In this document: positions 30,489-40,413 of the stretch, piece after piece
How positions within the stretch are numbered: the first letter of the stretch is position 1
How the letters are laid out: every line of letters begins with the position of its first letter
Assembly (NCBI GenBank): GCA_029880855.1
Contig: JAOUNS010000017.1
Span: 1-64,000, forward strand
Source of the DNA: Gammaproteobacteria bacterium
GTDB taxonomy: Bacteria > Pseudomonadota > Gammaproteobacteria > UBA6429 > Thiohalophilaceae
Length of the DNA stretch: 64,000 bases
Direction: 5' to 3'
The notes under the pieces: generated by a model
Told to the model about the DNA's origin: nothing
Seen by the model: only the letters and a program-made list of their open reading frames with translations
Databases searched by the model: none
Position numbers and translations under genes: made by a program

Positions 30489-32437
30489 CCGGCATCAGCC
30501 AGACGTGACTCCGGACTTAACTGTCCCGAGACACCGGGGATAATAATACGAAACAGGGTGCCTTCCCCTTCTATGCTGCTGCATTCGATTGTCCCGCCCA
30601 TGGTCTGGGTAACGATGTTATAAACAATGTACATACCCAGGCCGCTGCCGCCCTTGCCGCGTTTTGTGGTAAAAAACGGCTCGAAGATCCGATCAATATT
30701 CTCCCGACTGATCCCTGTGCCGTTATCGGAATAATCCAGCTGAATTCTGTCGCCGCCTTTTTGTTTCACCACCAGCCGCACTTCCCCGCAATCCCGTTCC
30801 TCAAAACCATGGTCGAGTGAATTCATGATCAGATTGGTCAGTACCTGCGCCAAGGCGCCCGGCTTGTTGTAGATGTTGATCTCCCTGCTGCATTCGATAC
30901 TGACCGTATGCCCGCTTTTGCGTAACCTGGGCCGCAGACTGTAAACGATTTCATCCAGGTATTGCTTCAGATTAAACAAGCGCAAATCATTGCTGGTCTG
31001 ATCCACCGCGACTTTTTTAAAGCTGCGGATCAGTTCGGCGGCACTGTCGAGATTCCTCATGATGATCCGTGAACCTTCGGTGCTGTCCTGCAACATTTTT
31101 TCAAAATCCGCGCGGGTCAATTCACCATCCTGATAAAGTTGGGCATATTCCTCCAGTTTCATCTGCAAGTGAGAGATGGCTGTCATACTCATACCGATCG
31201 GCGTATTGATTTCATGTGTGATACCCGCCACCATGCCGCCCAGCGAAGCCATTTTTTCCGATTGCACCAACTGGTTTTGCGTCATGCGCAACTGTTCCAG
31301 TGAAGACTGCAAATGTTCATTGGCAACCTGTAATTCCCGCGTCCGCTCCTGTACCAGGGCTTCCAGATTTTGTCGGTAATGCTCCAGTTCCTGCTGCGTC
31401 ATATACAGTTCTGAAATATCCTGCACCGTGCCTCGAGAATGGAACGGCTTGCCATCATCACGGTATATAGTCTCGCAGGATTCGCGTACATATTTGATAC
31501 GACCATCCGCCATTTGCAAACGCAGCAGCACGACACAGGGTTCGCGGGCGGTCAGCGACAGGGTATAGGTATCAAAGGCCAGGTCGCGATCATCCGGATG
31601 CACGGCGTCCATGAACACACTGGATGAAGGGCGGATATCTCCACTGACCTCCAGGATGCGATACACCTCATCCGACCAGTATAAAGTTGATGTTTTATGC
31701 TCCAGCTCCCAACTGCCGATTCGCGCCATGCGTTGTGCCTCATTCAGGGCATCACGTTGCGCCAACAGTTGTTGTTGTGCTGATTCCGCCTGCTGTTGCA
31801 GGGGCCGGATGAATCCGGCAAAACCCACCGCACCAAACAACGTCAGCAGGATGGCACAACCAACAGCCCACAGCGCAGCACGAATGTAGGGCGCCTGCAT
31901 CTCGGCCAGATCAAATTTGTAGACAACACCGATATCCAATGCCGGTACCGGCGCATAACCGGCCAACACGATCTTGTTTTTGTAATCAAGCATCTCACCA
32001 CGACCGGTCTCGCCTTTTAACAGGGCATGCATCAAGGGCTGTGCCGTACTACCGTCACCTTTCACTATCGTCACATGTTCAATGCCGCGCTCGATATTGC
32101 GGTGCGTGATCACCAAATTGTCACCATCGCGGCGGCCGATAACCAGTTCCTCGGTGGCATGTGCTTTATGATAGTTACGCAAACCCTGTTCGATTTGGCT
32201 GATGGTCGCGCCCCATGAACCTTGCGGATGATCCATTTCACTATGCCGCTGATCAAATTCAGCCACTGCCTGCATGATACTGGCCAGAGACGTCGCGGTG
32301 TGTTGCAACTCCTTGAGTGTTTCATTATAGGCGGTTTTATATAACAACCTGATGCTGATCGTTGCTGTAGTCAGACTGACGGTTAAGGTACCCAGCACCA
32401 GCCACAAGAAAGTCAATTTCTGAAGCTTCTCCTTCAT
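30485..32437 (-). CDS. membrane sensor histidine kinase (Cache-like sensor, PAS, kinase)
   Basis: 650 aa. TM1 at about 9-31 and TM2 at about 187-210 bracket a periplasmic Cache-like sensor. It is followed by a PAS domain (about 235-345), a coiled coil (about 345-395) and the kinase core. The H-box SEKMASLGGMVAGITHEINT puts the phospho-acceptor at about His408. The ATPase N-box is TNLIMNSLDHGF, with DNGTGIS and the G-box GKGGSGLGMYIVYN. The HEINTPIG type of H-box marks the HPK4-like class. The gene overlaps the upstream kinase gene by 4 bp (ATGA). It carries no receiver domain; its likely partner is the REC protein at the start of the operon. Confidence 0.85.
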   Translation of the reverse strand: MKEKLQKLTFLWLVLGTLTVSLTTATISIRLLYKTAYNETLKELQHTATSLASIMQAVAEFDQRHSEMDHPQGSWGATISQIEQGLRNYHKAHATEELVIGRRDGDNLVITHRNIERGIEHVTIVKGDGSTAQPLMHALLKGETGRGEMLDYKNKIVLAGYAPVPALDIGVVYKFDLAEMQAPYIRAALWAVGCAILLTLFGAVGFAGFIRPLQQQAESAQQQLLAQRDALNEAQRMARIGSWELEHKTSTLYWSDEVYRILEVSGDIRPSSSVFMDAVHPDDRDLAFDTYTLSLTAREPCVVLLRLQMADGRIKYVRESCETIYRDDGKPFHSRGTVQDISELYMTQQELEHYRQNLEALVQERTRELQVANEHLQSSLEQLRMTQNQLVQSEKMASLGGMVAGITHEINTPIGMSMTAISHLQMKLEEYAQLYQDGELTRADFEKMLQDSTEGSRIIMRNLDSAAELIRSFKKVAVDQTSNDLRLFNLKQYLDEIVYSLRPRLRKSGHTVSIECSREINIYNKPGALAQVLTNLIMNSLDHGFEERDCGEVRLVVKQKGGDRIQLDYSDNGTGISRENIDRIFEPFFTTKRGKGGSGLGMYIVYNIVTQTMGGTIECSSIEGEGTLFRIIIPGVSGQLSPESRLADAG

Positions 32438-34887
32438 GATCCTCTCGCACCTATTGCCGGTGACACAGTGTCAGAATGGAGTAAAGGCTGTTGTGTGCCC
32501 TCTCCAAACTCAATATGAAACGAGACTCCTTCACCAACCGTGCTATGACACTCAATTTGTCCATGCAGACTGCCGGTGACCAGGTTATATACAATGTGCA
32601 TGCCCAGACCTGTCCCGCCCTGCCCGCGCCGCGTAGTGAAAAATGGTTCAAAAACCTTTTGTACCGTCTCCTGATCCATACCGCAACCGTTATCACTATA
32701 ATCAATAGAGATCAGGCCGGCTTCTGTTTTATTCACTTCAATAGTGATCAGACCGTTGTTTAGATTTGCAAACCCATGTATCACCGAGTTATTGATCAGG
32801 TTGGTGAATATCTGGAACAACGCACCCGGATTACAAGTGATCTGCAGCTCATTATGGCATTTCACATTAACTGTATGCCCTGCAGACTTAAGTATTGGAA
32901 TCATGCTATCGAATATTTCTTCACAATACGTCTTGATGTAAATTGTACGCTGCTCATCGATAATCTGATCAACAGCCACCTGCTTAAAACTGCGGATCAA
33001 ATCGGCTGCACGGTCCAGGTTTGACCCGATAATGCGGCTTGTTTCCTCTGCTATGGTTAGCAGCACCTCGAAATCTTCCCTGGTCAGAGTATTGTTTTTA
33101 TAACGAAAATTGTAATTTTCCAGCTTCATTTTTAAGTGACTGACAGCCGTCACGCCAACCCCGATTGGCGTGTTGATCTCATGGGCGATCCCCGCCACCA
33201 TACCGCCTAATGATGCCATTTTCTCCGCTTGCACCAACTGCGACTGAGTCCTGCGCAAATGTGTGAGTGACGAATGCAGGTGTTCATTGGCTTCTTTCAA
33301 TTCGCTGGTGCGTGCCGTCACCAGATATTCCAACTGCCGTTGATAACGCTCCAATTCCGATTCCACACGACGCTGTTCGGTGATATCCCGACAGACACTC
33401 ATCCAAACCTCGCCATAGACCGGGTGTGTAAAGGCACTCATGGAAACATAGCACCAAAGACTTTCTCCATCCTTGCGCAGGTATTGCAGATTGCCCTGCC
33501 AGACACCCTTATGATTCAGGATTGCATAAATTCCCTGCATACTTACATGCCGTTCTTCCGGCGGACCATACAACAACTCTTCCATGGTCTTTGTCTGAGC
33601 CTCTTCCTTGCTCGTACCAAACATGCGTTCAGCGCCACCGTTCGTGTAAATCACCCTGCCGCCGGCCGATTCGATCAACATGACGCCTTCAGACATTTGT
33701 TCCAACATGCGTGACTGCAGGCGAATGTCTTCTTCCATAGTTGCACGATTTTCAACACGTTGATGGCTGTATCGTTCCGGCAATACCGGAGCGATTGCAC
33801 CGAAACTTTCGACAATATCGAATACACCATCCGCATTACAGCGCGTGAGATAGGTATTTACAGTTGCATGTTGGGTTACCGGGTCCATTTGTACAGTGCC
33901 CTGCGGACTGTTAAGTCGAATTGAGTTCAATGCATCAACCAATGCTTCGCTGTGAATACTGCCTGCCGCATTGGCTGCCTGAGCGAAGGCCTTGACGCAC
34001 AGATAGGTCCCTTCACCAAAATTGGTCAGGATACCGTTACCCTCCGGCCAGATGCCGCTGACGCCGGGATAGTTCGCCATACGGTGTAAATAGCGGCGGT
34101 TTTCTGCATTATCTATCGTCATAAAATAGGTATTGCTGGAATAAAAGCCGTCCCTGACTTCGGCCGGTAACTTGCCGGCCATCAACTCGTCATAATGTCC
34201 CATGACCACAGCCATCTTTGATTTCATGCCGCGTTCGGTAAAACGGGTTAGCAGATTGACCTGATCCGCACCGGCAAAATAGGGTACAAATACATCGGGT
34301 GCCGCTATCTCCACCTTGTCCAACAGTCGCTCCAGCACTGCCGGAAGCACACCGATGGGTGTATATTCTTCACCCAGAACTTCACCGCCAAGTTCCAGCA
34401 ATATACGTTTTGCCGCATCGATGGAACCGCGAGGCCATTCGTAATTATTGCCGGCAAAAAACATCCTCGGCCCGAAGTGTTTGTACATGTAGGGAATCAT
34501 TTTCTCAATTTGCTGGTTGGGCAGGGCGGCAAAATGAAAAAAGTATCGACTCAGAATACTCCCTTCATAGAAGGAAAAATTCAAATAGGGAATTTTGTTC
34601 GGTTCAGCCACCCGATAGGCAACTGCAATGCGTGAGTTGGACAGCAGATTACCAACCAGCGCGACACAGTGATGTTCTTCGATCAGTTTGGTTGCAGCGG
34701 CAACGGCACTCTCCGGTAAACTGCCGTCATCCTCGATCATCAGTTCCAGTGGTCGACCCAACACACCGCCTTGCTCATTTATCTCTGCACAGGCTATTTG
34801 CCCGGCACGCGCAATCTCGGTGCCATAAATACCCACCAACCCTGTCAGCGGGGGCATGAGTCCCAGTCTGATTACATCAAGTTGCAT
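32434..34887 (-). CDS. histidine kinase with cytoplasmic AmiC-like ligand-binding domain
   Basis: 817 aa from the ATG at 34887. Residues 1 to about 365 form a Peripla_BP_6-type binding domain: LGLMPPLTGLVGIYGTEIAR, CAEINEQGGVLGRPLELMIE, then PYLNFSFYEGSILSRYFFHF. This resembles AmiC and urea/amide-binding sensors. There is no signal peptide and no membrane helix, so ligand sensing is cytoplasmic, as for AmiC. A PAS domain follows (about 405-510), then a coiled coil and a kinase core with GGMVAGIAHEINTPIGVGVT and GQGGTGLGMHIVYN. Its stop overlaps the next kinase's start. It lies 4 bp after the PAS-kinase gene. The ligand may be a small amide or amino acid. Confidence 0.85.
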   Translation of the reverse strand: MQLDVIRLGLMPPLTGLVGIYGTEIARAGQIACAEINEQGGVLGRPLELMIEDDGSLPESAVAAATKLIEEHHCVALVGNLLSNSRIAVAYRVAEPNKIPYLNFSFYEGSILSRYFFHFAALPNQQIEKMIPYMYKHFGPRMFFAGNNYEWPRGSIDAAKRILLELGGEVLGEEYTPIGVLPAVLERLLDKVEIAAPDVFVPYFAGADQVNLLTRFTERGMKSKMAVVMGHYDELMAGKLPAEVRDGFYSSNTYFMTIDNAENRRYLHRMANYPGVSGIWPEGNGILTNFGEGTYLCVKAFAQAANAAGSIHSEALVDALNSIRLNSPQGTVQMDPVTQHATVNTYLTRCNADGVFDIVESFGAIAPVLPERYSHQRVENRATMEEDIRLQSRMLEQMSEGVMLIESAGGRVIYTNGGAERMFGTSKEEAQTKTMEELLYGPPEERHVSMQGIYAILNHKGVWQGNLQYLRKDGESLWCYVSMSAFTHPVYGEVWMSVCRDITEQRRVESELERYQRQLEYLVTARTSELKEANEHLHSSLTHLRRTQSQLVQAEKMASLGGMVAGIAHEINTPIGVGVTAVSHLKMKLENYNFRYKNNTLTREDFEVLLTIAEETSRIIGSNLDRAADLIRSFKQVAVDQIIDEQRTIYIKTYCEEIFDSMIPILKSAGHTVNVKCHNELQITCNPGALFQIFTNLINNSVIHGFANLNNGLITIEVNKTEAGLISIDYSDNGCGMDQETVQKVFEPFFTTRRGQGGTGLGMHIVYNLVTGSLHGQIECHSTVGEGVSFHIEFGEGTQQPLLHSDTVSPAIGARGS

Positions 34888-34891
34888 GATG

Positions 34892-36667
34892 TCAGGAAGC
34901 CAGTTTCTGTTGATTTGCCTCGCCCGCTTTGGAGCGATGCACCAGCGGCAACTCAATCATAAACTCTGCACCTTTGCCCAGCTGACTGTTGCAGCTGATT
35001 TTTCCATCCATTGTCTGCGTAACCAGATTATAGGTGATATGCATACCCAGACCTGCACCACCCTGATTGCGCCGTGTAGTGAAAAACGGCTCAAACACTT
35101 TGCGGCTGGTATCCGCATCCATACCTCTGCCATTGTCAACATAGACAATCTTGATGCGATCCTTGCCGGCAGTTGTGACCGTAATGGTTATTCGGCCATT
35201 ACATGTGTCGCTAAACCCGTGCAGTGTGGAGTTCACCACCAGATTGGTAATCACCTGGGCAAGTGCCCCCGGATGGTTATAGAGAAGTATATCTTCCGGA
35301 CAATCCAGCTCTGCGCTATGCCCACCTCTTTTGAAGTGGGGTTGCAGACTCTGCAGTATCTCATCCAAATAGCCCTTCAGATTAAAATCGCGCATTTCAT
35401 TCCCGGCCTGATCCACAGCAACCTGTTTAAAGCTGCGGATCAGGCTTGCGGCACGTTCCAGATTCATTTGCACAATGCGTCCGGTCTCTGCAGTGGTGGC
35501 GATCATGGTCTCAAAATCGTCTCTGGTCAGTTGCCCATTTTGGTAACGGGCTGCATAGTCATCCAGCTTCATTTGCATATGGGTGATGGCGGTGACGCCG
35601 ACACCGACCGGTGTGTTGATCTCATGCGCCACCCCGGCCACCAGACCGCCCAGCGAGGCCATTTTTTCCGATTGCACCAGCTGTGCCTGGGTTTCACTTA
35701 ACTGGCACAGGGATTCCTGCAGGTTTTCATTGGCGGCCTGCAATTCAGCGGTGCGCTGTTCAACCCGCAACTCCAGTTCTTCATTGAGTTTTTTGATCTG
35801 CGCTTCTGCATGCTTTTTCTCGGTAATATCCTGCACTGTACCAATCATCCGGATTGGCTGTTGCCGTGCATCACGATAGACATTGCCGCGTTCATTGACG
35901 ATGCGTATTGTGCCGTCCGGCCTTACCACCCTGTGTTCAATTTCATAGATAACCGCAGCATCGACCACCGTCTTGTTAACGGCTTCTACAACTGCGGCGC
36001 GATCATCGGGATGAATGTATTCCAGAAATGCCTCATAGGTTGCACCGAACTCTTGTGGTGTCAGGCCGAAGATACGATATATTTCGTCGGTCCAGTACAG
36101 ACCGCCGCCAACGATGTCCCAGTCCCAACTGCCGATATGTGCAATAGACTGGGCCCGTTGCAGGGTGTCACGGCTGCGCGCCAGTTCCGCTTCGATCTCC
36201 TTGCGTCCGGTAATATCATGGAATGTCACCACCGAGCCTGCCATCTTTTCGTTCCGTCGGATAGCGCGTACTGCATACTCAACAGGAAAACAACTGCCAT
36301 CCCGGCGCCAAAATACCTCATCGTCATGACTTATGTGGCCGCCACTGATATGAGCCTTATAGATCCGACATTCTTCGACTGCATAAGGAGAGCCATCCTC
36401 CTTGCTGTGATGGATTAATTCATGCATGTTCCGGCCAAGGATATCCTGCTCATCGGTGTACCCCAGCATGGTTATACATGCCGGATTGACGTAAATGCAA
36501 ATCCCTGCCACGTCTATGGCATACACCGCCTCGCCGGCTGATTCCAGCAACAGTGACATACTGACTTCAGTGCTGTCATCTGTTACCTTGCCCGGCCTGG
36601 TTTCTGCAAGTTGATGCCCCGGTTGTTTTGTGCTTTTTTTCAATTCGATTGCGTCGTCAACAGCCAT
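34892..36667 (-). CDS. soluble PAS-PAS histidine kinase
   Basis: 591 aa, no membrane segment. Two PAS domains (about 40-150, with ESAGEAVYAIDVAGICIYVN, and about 170-290, with IAHIGSWDWDIVGGGLYWTD) precede a coiled coil. The kinase core has GGLVAGVAHEINTPVGVGVT (His acceptor), N-box TNLVVNSTLHGF and G-box NQGGAGLGMHITYN. The core is closely related to those of the two downstream kinases. AAGGTGCAGTA precedes the start. It follows the REC-GGDEF-EAL gene by 22 bp, so all four genes probably form one transcript. Confidence 0.85.
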   Translation of the reverse strand: MAVDDAIELKKSTKQPGHQLAETRPGKVTDDSTEVSMSLLLESAGEAVYAIDVAGICIYVNPACITMLGYTDEQDILGRNMHELIHHSKEDGSPYAVEECRIYKAHISGGHISHDDEVFWRRDGSCFPVEYAVRAIRRNEKMAGSVVTFHDITGRKEIEAELARSRDTLQRAQSIAHIGSWDWDIVGGGLYWTDEIYRIFGLTPQEFGATYEAFLEYIHPDDRAAVVEAVNKTVVDAAVIYEIEHRVVRPDGTIRIVNERGNVYRDARQQPIRMIGTVQDITEKKHAEAQIKKLNEELELRVEQRTAELQAANENLQESLCQLSETQAQLVQSEKMASLGGLVAGVAHEINTPVGVGVTAITHMQMKLDDYAARYQNGQLTRDDFETMIATTAETGRIVQMNLERAASLIRSFKQVAVDQAGNEMRDFNLKGYLDEILQSLQPHFKRGGHSAELDCPEDILLYNHPGALAQVITNLVVNSTLHGFSDTCNGRITITVTTAGKDRIKIVYVDNGRGMDADTSRKVFEPFFTTRRNQGGAGLGMHITYNLVTQTMDGKISCNSQLGKGAEFMIELPLVHRSKAGEANQQKLAS

Positions 36668-36689
36668 TACTGCACCTTGCCATACTCTT

Positions 36690-39413
36690 TTATTTACTCT
36701 TTATTGCATTCATGAATGAGGGAACACCGCTTGACTGCGCGAGACTGATCAATGCCTCTGCCGTCAGCGGCGGGCTATAGAGATAACCCTGAATCGCATC
36801 GCACTGCTGATCGAACAAATAGTTCAACTGCTCAGCTGTCTCCACACCTTCTGCAACAATCTCCATTCCCAGCGTATGTCCAAGCGTAATAATGGCGGCT
36901 GCAATAGCGGCATCATCCGGATTGAAGGTCACATCACGGACAAAGATTCGATCGATTTTCAGCGTGTCGAACGGCAGGCGTTTCAGATAATTCATGGACG
37001 AATAACCGGTTCCAAAATCATCAATGGATAAACATATACCCATTTCATGCAATTCATTGAGGATCTTGGCGGTTTCGGTTATCTGTTCAATCAACAGACC
37101 TTCCGTGATCTCCAGTTCAAGTTGACCGGGCGCCAGACCTGTTTGCGAAAGGATGTCATTAATCCTGTTGACCAGACCCCGACTCTGAAACTGCCGGATC
37201 GAAAGATTTACGGCAATCCGACCCGTCTGCAAACCCAGATCCTGCCACGCCTTGTTCTGCGCACAGGCAGTCTGCAGCACCCAGTCACCCACCGCGTTAA
37301 TCATGCCGGTCTCTTCGAGAATGGGGATAAATTGCATGGGCGAGATATTTTTCAATTCATCGTTGTGCCAGCGTAACAATGCCTCACAGCCGATAATGCC
37401 GCCATCCCGAAGCGATAATTGTGGTTGATAGTTAAGCCGGAATTCATCTTTTTCCAGCGCGCGTCGCAATCGTGTTTCAATACTTAACCTTTCCGATGCC
37501 TGATGGTCGTCTTCCACTGTATAGAATTGATAGTTGTCCTTGCCTCTGGCCTTGGCGCGATACATTGCTGCATCTGCTTTTTTCAACAACTCCTGACTGT
37601 CGGTGCCATCTTGCGGGAACATGGCAATGCCGATACTGGACGTGATAAACAGTTCCTGACCATTGATAACAAGCGGCTCACTCAGACTCTCAATCAGTTT
37701 CTCGGCAATATGTGGCACATCATCCAGCGCCGCCAGATCATTCAGAACAATTGCAAACTCATCGCCGCCCAGACGCGCCACGGTGTCACCTTCTCGCACA
37801 CATTCATGCAAGCGTCTGGCAACATATTGCAACAACTGATCACCAATGGCATGTCCCAACGTATCATTGATCATCTTAAAACGATCCAGATCCATAAACA
37901 TCACGGCAATACTGCGTTCATGCCAGCGGATGCGTGCGATGGCCTGCGCCAGTCTGTCCTGCAACAAAACACGATTCGGCAGGCCGGTTAATGAATCATG
38001 ATGGGCCAGATGATACAGCCGTTCCTGGGCTTCAATCCTCTCAGTCACATCCTTACCGGTGGAGATGTAATGGACAATCTTGCCATGGCGATCTTTTTGC
38101 GGCGTAATGGTTTTTTCTTCGTAATATATCTCACCGCTTTTCTTGCAGTTGACAATTACATCGCTGAAGACTTCACCATTTGAAATGGTGCGCCACAGTC
38201 GTTTGTAAAAGGCATCACTCTGTCGATCTGATTTGATTACGCGGGGGGTTTTGCCGATGATTTCATCCTGTGCGTAGCCGGTCATGCTTTCAAATGCAGG
38301 ATTGACATATTCAATAATCCCGTTACTGTCGGTTATCATGACCGAGTCAGCAATCTGTTCCACTGCGCCGGACAGTTTGCGCATTTGTTCTTCCGCCATG
38401 CGTCGTGCGGTGGTGTCCTGTAAAGTACCGATGATCCGGGTTACATTGCCCCGTCGGTCCAGTTCAACTTTGCCTTGTTGATGAACATGGAGCAGCCGTC
38501 CATCCTTGCGCAACATGCGATGTTCGATATCATAAGGTTTATGCCGGCTGAGTAACTCATCAAACACACTGTGCACAAATGGCTTGTCCTCTTCCACCAC
38601 CAGCTCCAGCAGCTCCTGCCAGGTGAGCGGCGGTCCTGCCAGGTCAAAGCCGAGGATTCGGTACACCTGATCAGACGCACTGATGTCCGCATTGTTGATA
38701 TCACGCTCCCAGTTGCCAATCCTGGCAATTTGCTGTGCCTCCGACAATCGCGCCTCACTGCGCGCCAGATTTTTATACGCCTGTTTGCGGTCATCAATCT
38801 CCTTTTGCAGCTCCAGATTGATCTTCATGATCTCTTTGGTACGATCCCGTACACGGTTTTCCAGATCGGTATTTGACAGGGCCAGTTTTTCAATTTCGCG
38901 CAAATCGCTGTAGGCACGCAGTGCTGTAGTCAAGGCGGTATAGAGCTTTTGTGTGGTGAGATCGGTTTTTTCGCGGTAATCATTGATGTCGTAGCGACTG
39001 ATTACCTCACGCTCAGGCGCCTGGCCCGGTTGTCCGGTCCGCAGAATAATGCGCACAAAACGATTTTTGAGGTTTTCTCTAATATAACTGACGGTCTCCA
39101 GTCCGGCATTATCCGACTCCATGACCACATCAAGCAATAACACGGCGGTATCGGGATGTTCTTCCAGCAAACTGCGACACTCTTTGCCGGAATAACCCTG
39201 AATGATCTTGACTGATCTGCCCTGAAATTTAAAATCCGATAAAACCAGCAAGGTCACCTGATGCACGACCTCGTCATCATCGATGATCATTACCTTCCAG
39301 GGTGCGACGGTGTCTTTTAGCGATCCCGGGTCGTCAACAACATGAATAGCCGGTCTGGCGGCAAACAACAGTTCATCTTTACCGCCACTGCTCGCCTGTT
39401 TATGTGCATACAT
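36690..39413 (-). CDS. response regulator with PAS, GGDEF and EAL domains
   Basis: 907 aa from the ATG at 39413 (AGGGTGTTAACA upstream; a TTG 33 bp earlier is less likely). The REC domain is at about 40-165 (MIIDDDEVVHQV; phospho-acceptor Asp in LLLDVVMES), followed by a coiled coil and two PAS domains. The GGDEF domain (ARLGGDEFAIVLND) is intact. In the EAL domain, GCEALLRWHNDE, LELEITEGLLIE, DDFGTGYSSMNYL and KIDRIFVRD are all present, so the phosphodiesterase site looks complete. It can in principle make or degrade cyclic di-GMP. It is the only receiver in the operon and the likely common target of the three downstream kinases. Confidence 0.88.
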   Translation of the reverse strand: MYAHKQASSGGKDELLFAARPAIHVVDDPGSLKDTVAPWKVMIIDDDEVVHQVTLLVLSDFKFQGRSVKIIQGYSGKECRSLLEEHPDTAVLLLDVVMESDNAGLETVSYIRENLKNRFVRIILRTGQPGQAPEREVISRYDINDYREKTDLTTQKLYTALTTALRAYSDLREIEKLALSNTDLENRVRDRTKEIMKINLELQKEIDDRKQAYKNLARSEARLSEAQQIARIGNWERDINNADISASDQVYRILGFDLAGPPLTWQELLELVVEEDKPFVHSVFDELLSRHKPYDIEHRMLRKDGRLLHVHQQGKVELDRRGNVTRIIGTLQDTTARRMAEEQMRKLSGAVEQIADSVMITDSNGIIEYVNPAFESMTGYAQDEIIGKTPRVIKSDRQSDAFYKRLWRTISNGEVFSDVIVNCKKSGEIYYEEKTITPQKDRHGKIVHYISTGKDVTERIEAQERLYHLAHHDSLTGLPNRVLLQDRLAQAIARIRWHERSIAVMFMDLDRFKMINDTLGHAIGDQLLQYVARRLHECVREGDTVARLGGDEFAIVLNDLAALDDVPHIAEKLIESLSEPLVINGQELFITSSIGIAMFPQDGTDSQELLKKADAAMYRAKARGKDNYQFYTVEDDHQASERLSIETRLRRALEKDEFRLNYQPQLSLRDGGIIGCEALLRWHNDELKNISPMQFIPILEETGMINAVGDWVLQTACAQNKAWQDLGLQTGRIAVNLSIRQFQSRGLVNRINDILSQTGLAPGQLELEITEGLLIEQITETAKILNELHEMGICLSIDDFGTGYSSMNYLKRLPFDTLKIDRIFVRDVTFNPDDAAIAAAIITLGHTLGMEIVAEGVETAEQLNYLFDQQCDAIQGYLYSPPLTAEALISLAQSSGVPSFMNAIKSK

Positions 39414-39559
39414 TGTTAACACCCTATCTGCTGTTTGCATAAACAAGTATTAGTACAGCATGTGCGCAGGATGTCGAAATTGACGAAAGTTAACACAGTT
39501 TATGTGTTACGAAATGTAACAGGCTTGATCCTCTGCAAGGATCAAGATTGATTACGGAT

Positions 39560-40216
39560 TCAGTGCTCCGCTGAGTGGACGTAGATTTGGGTCAACCAAA
39601 TAAAGGTTTTATATTCCTGAAATTTGCTGAAGCCGGCGGCATTGATCCAGCGTTCGATATCGGCCGGGTTGTGTGCGTAGGGTCGAAAGTCAGAACCAAA
39701 CAGTTTTAGTATGACAGCGCCCAATCCCACCGCCATGCGGATAAACCAGCGATAGCGGGGATAGGTCAGGGCATAGACACGTCCGGTCTTGCGGATGGAT
39801 TGGTTCACCAGCGTATCGGCATCGGGATAACAACAGACCACTTTGTCGAGCAGACAGATATCCGTTGTCTCTATCTCGTTCAGGTGTTCGATAAAGTCAC
39901 CGTTGATATAGGTAACCCGCTCCGCCAGTCCGCGTTGCTCGGCCCAGTTCCGTGCCTCGGCAATCATGTCGACGGCCAGGTCAATACCTGTGGCTCGCTT
40001 TGCGCCCTGCTCCAGCAAATACAGGTGTAAATGACCAACCCCGCTGCCGATTTCCAGCAGGTCGGCACCCTGATATCCGGCCGCAGCAAGACCGGCCAGC
40101 AGCTGTTTTTGTGATGGCTCAAAACCTTTTTTACTAAAGCGGCGCCGGTAACTGCGTGCAAAAAAAGAAAACAGGCGTCCGCCGGAGCGTGAATGTGGGC
40201 AACAACATGTCATCAC
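39560..40216 (-). CDS. class I SAM-dependent methyltransferase
   Basis: 218 aa. Motif I is LLEIGSGVGHLHLYLLEQGA (about residues 52-71), followed by GIDLAVDMIAEARNWAEQRG and VTYINGDFIEHL. A conserved DKVVCCYPDADTLV segment and the hydrophobic patch MAVGLGAVILKLFG resemble Mg-protoporphyrin-methyltransferase-like (BchM-type) proteins. Nothing else of tetrapyrrole synthesis is nearby, so the substrate is open. The N-terminus MMTCCCPHSRSGG is Cys-rich and may not be native; a downstream start is possible. Confidence 0.8.
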   Translation of the reverse strand: MMTCCCPHSRSGGRLFSFFARSYRRRFSKKGFEPSQKQLLAGLAAAGYQGADLLEIGSGVGHLHLYLLEQGAKRATGIDLAVDMIAEARNWAEQRGLAERVTYINGDFIEHLNEIETTDICLLDKVVCCYPDADTLVNQSIRKTGRVYALTYPRYRWFIRMAVGLGAVILKLFGSDFRPYAHNPADIERWINAAGFSKFQEYKTFIWLTQIYVHSAEH

Positions 40217-40296
40217 TGGATTGTACGCAATTCATCGGTACAGACCTATCACTATCCGTCAAACCACTACAAAAAACATGCTTAAGTTCTTGATAA

Positions 40297-40325
40297 ATGA
40301 CAAATTAAACATTTCCACCTATACT
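40297..40325 (+). promoter_or_regulatory. sigma-70-like promoter before the 25-aa peptide gene
   Basis: ATGACA (-35, one mismatch to TTGACA), 17-bp spacer, TATACT (-10). Transcription would begin near 40332. The leader then carries a hairpin GGTCCG...CGGACC (40342-40370) followed by GGTTTT before the ribosome-binding site at about 40403, so an attenuation step is conceivable. Confidence 0.5.
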
Positions 40326-40413
40326 TCGGGAACTTAAATCAGGTCCGGTGCGTGTTGTTTGATACGGACCGGTTTTCAAATGGATTTGTACCATGTTGCA
40401 CTTGAGGTAAATA

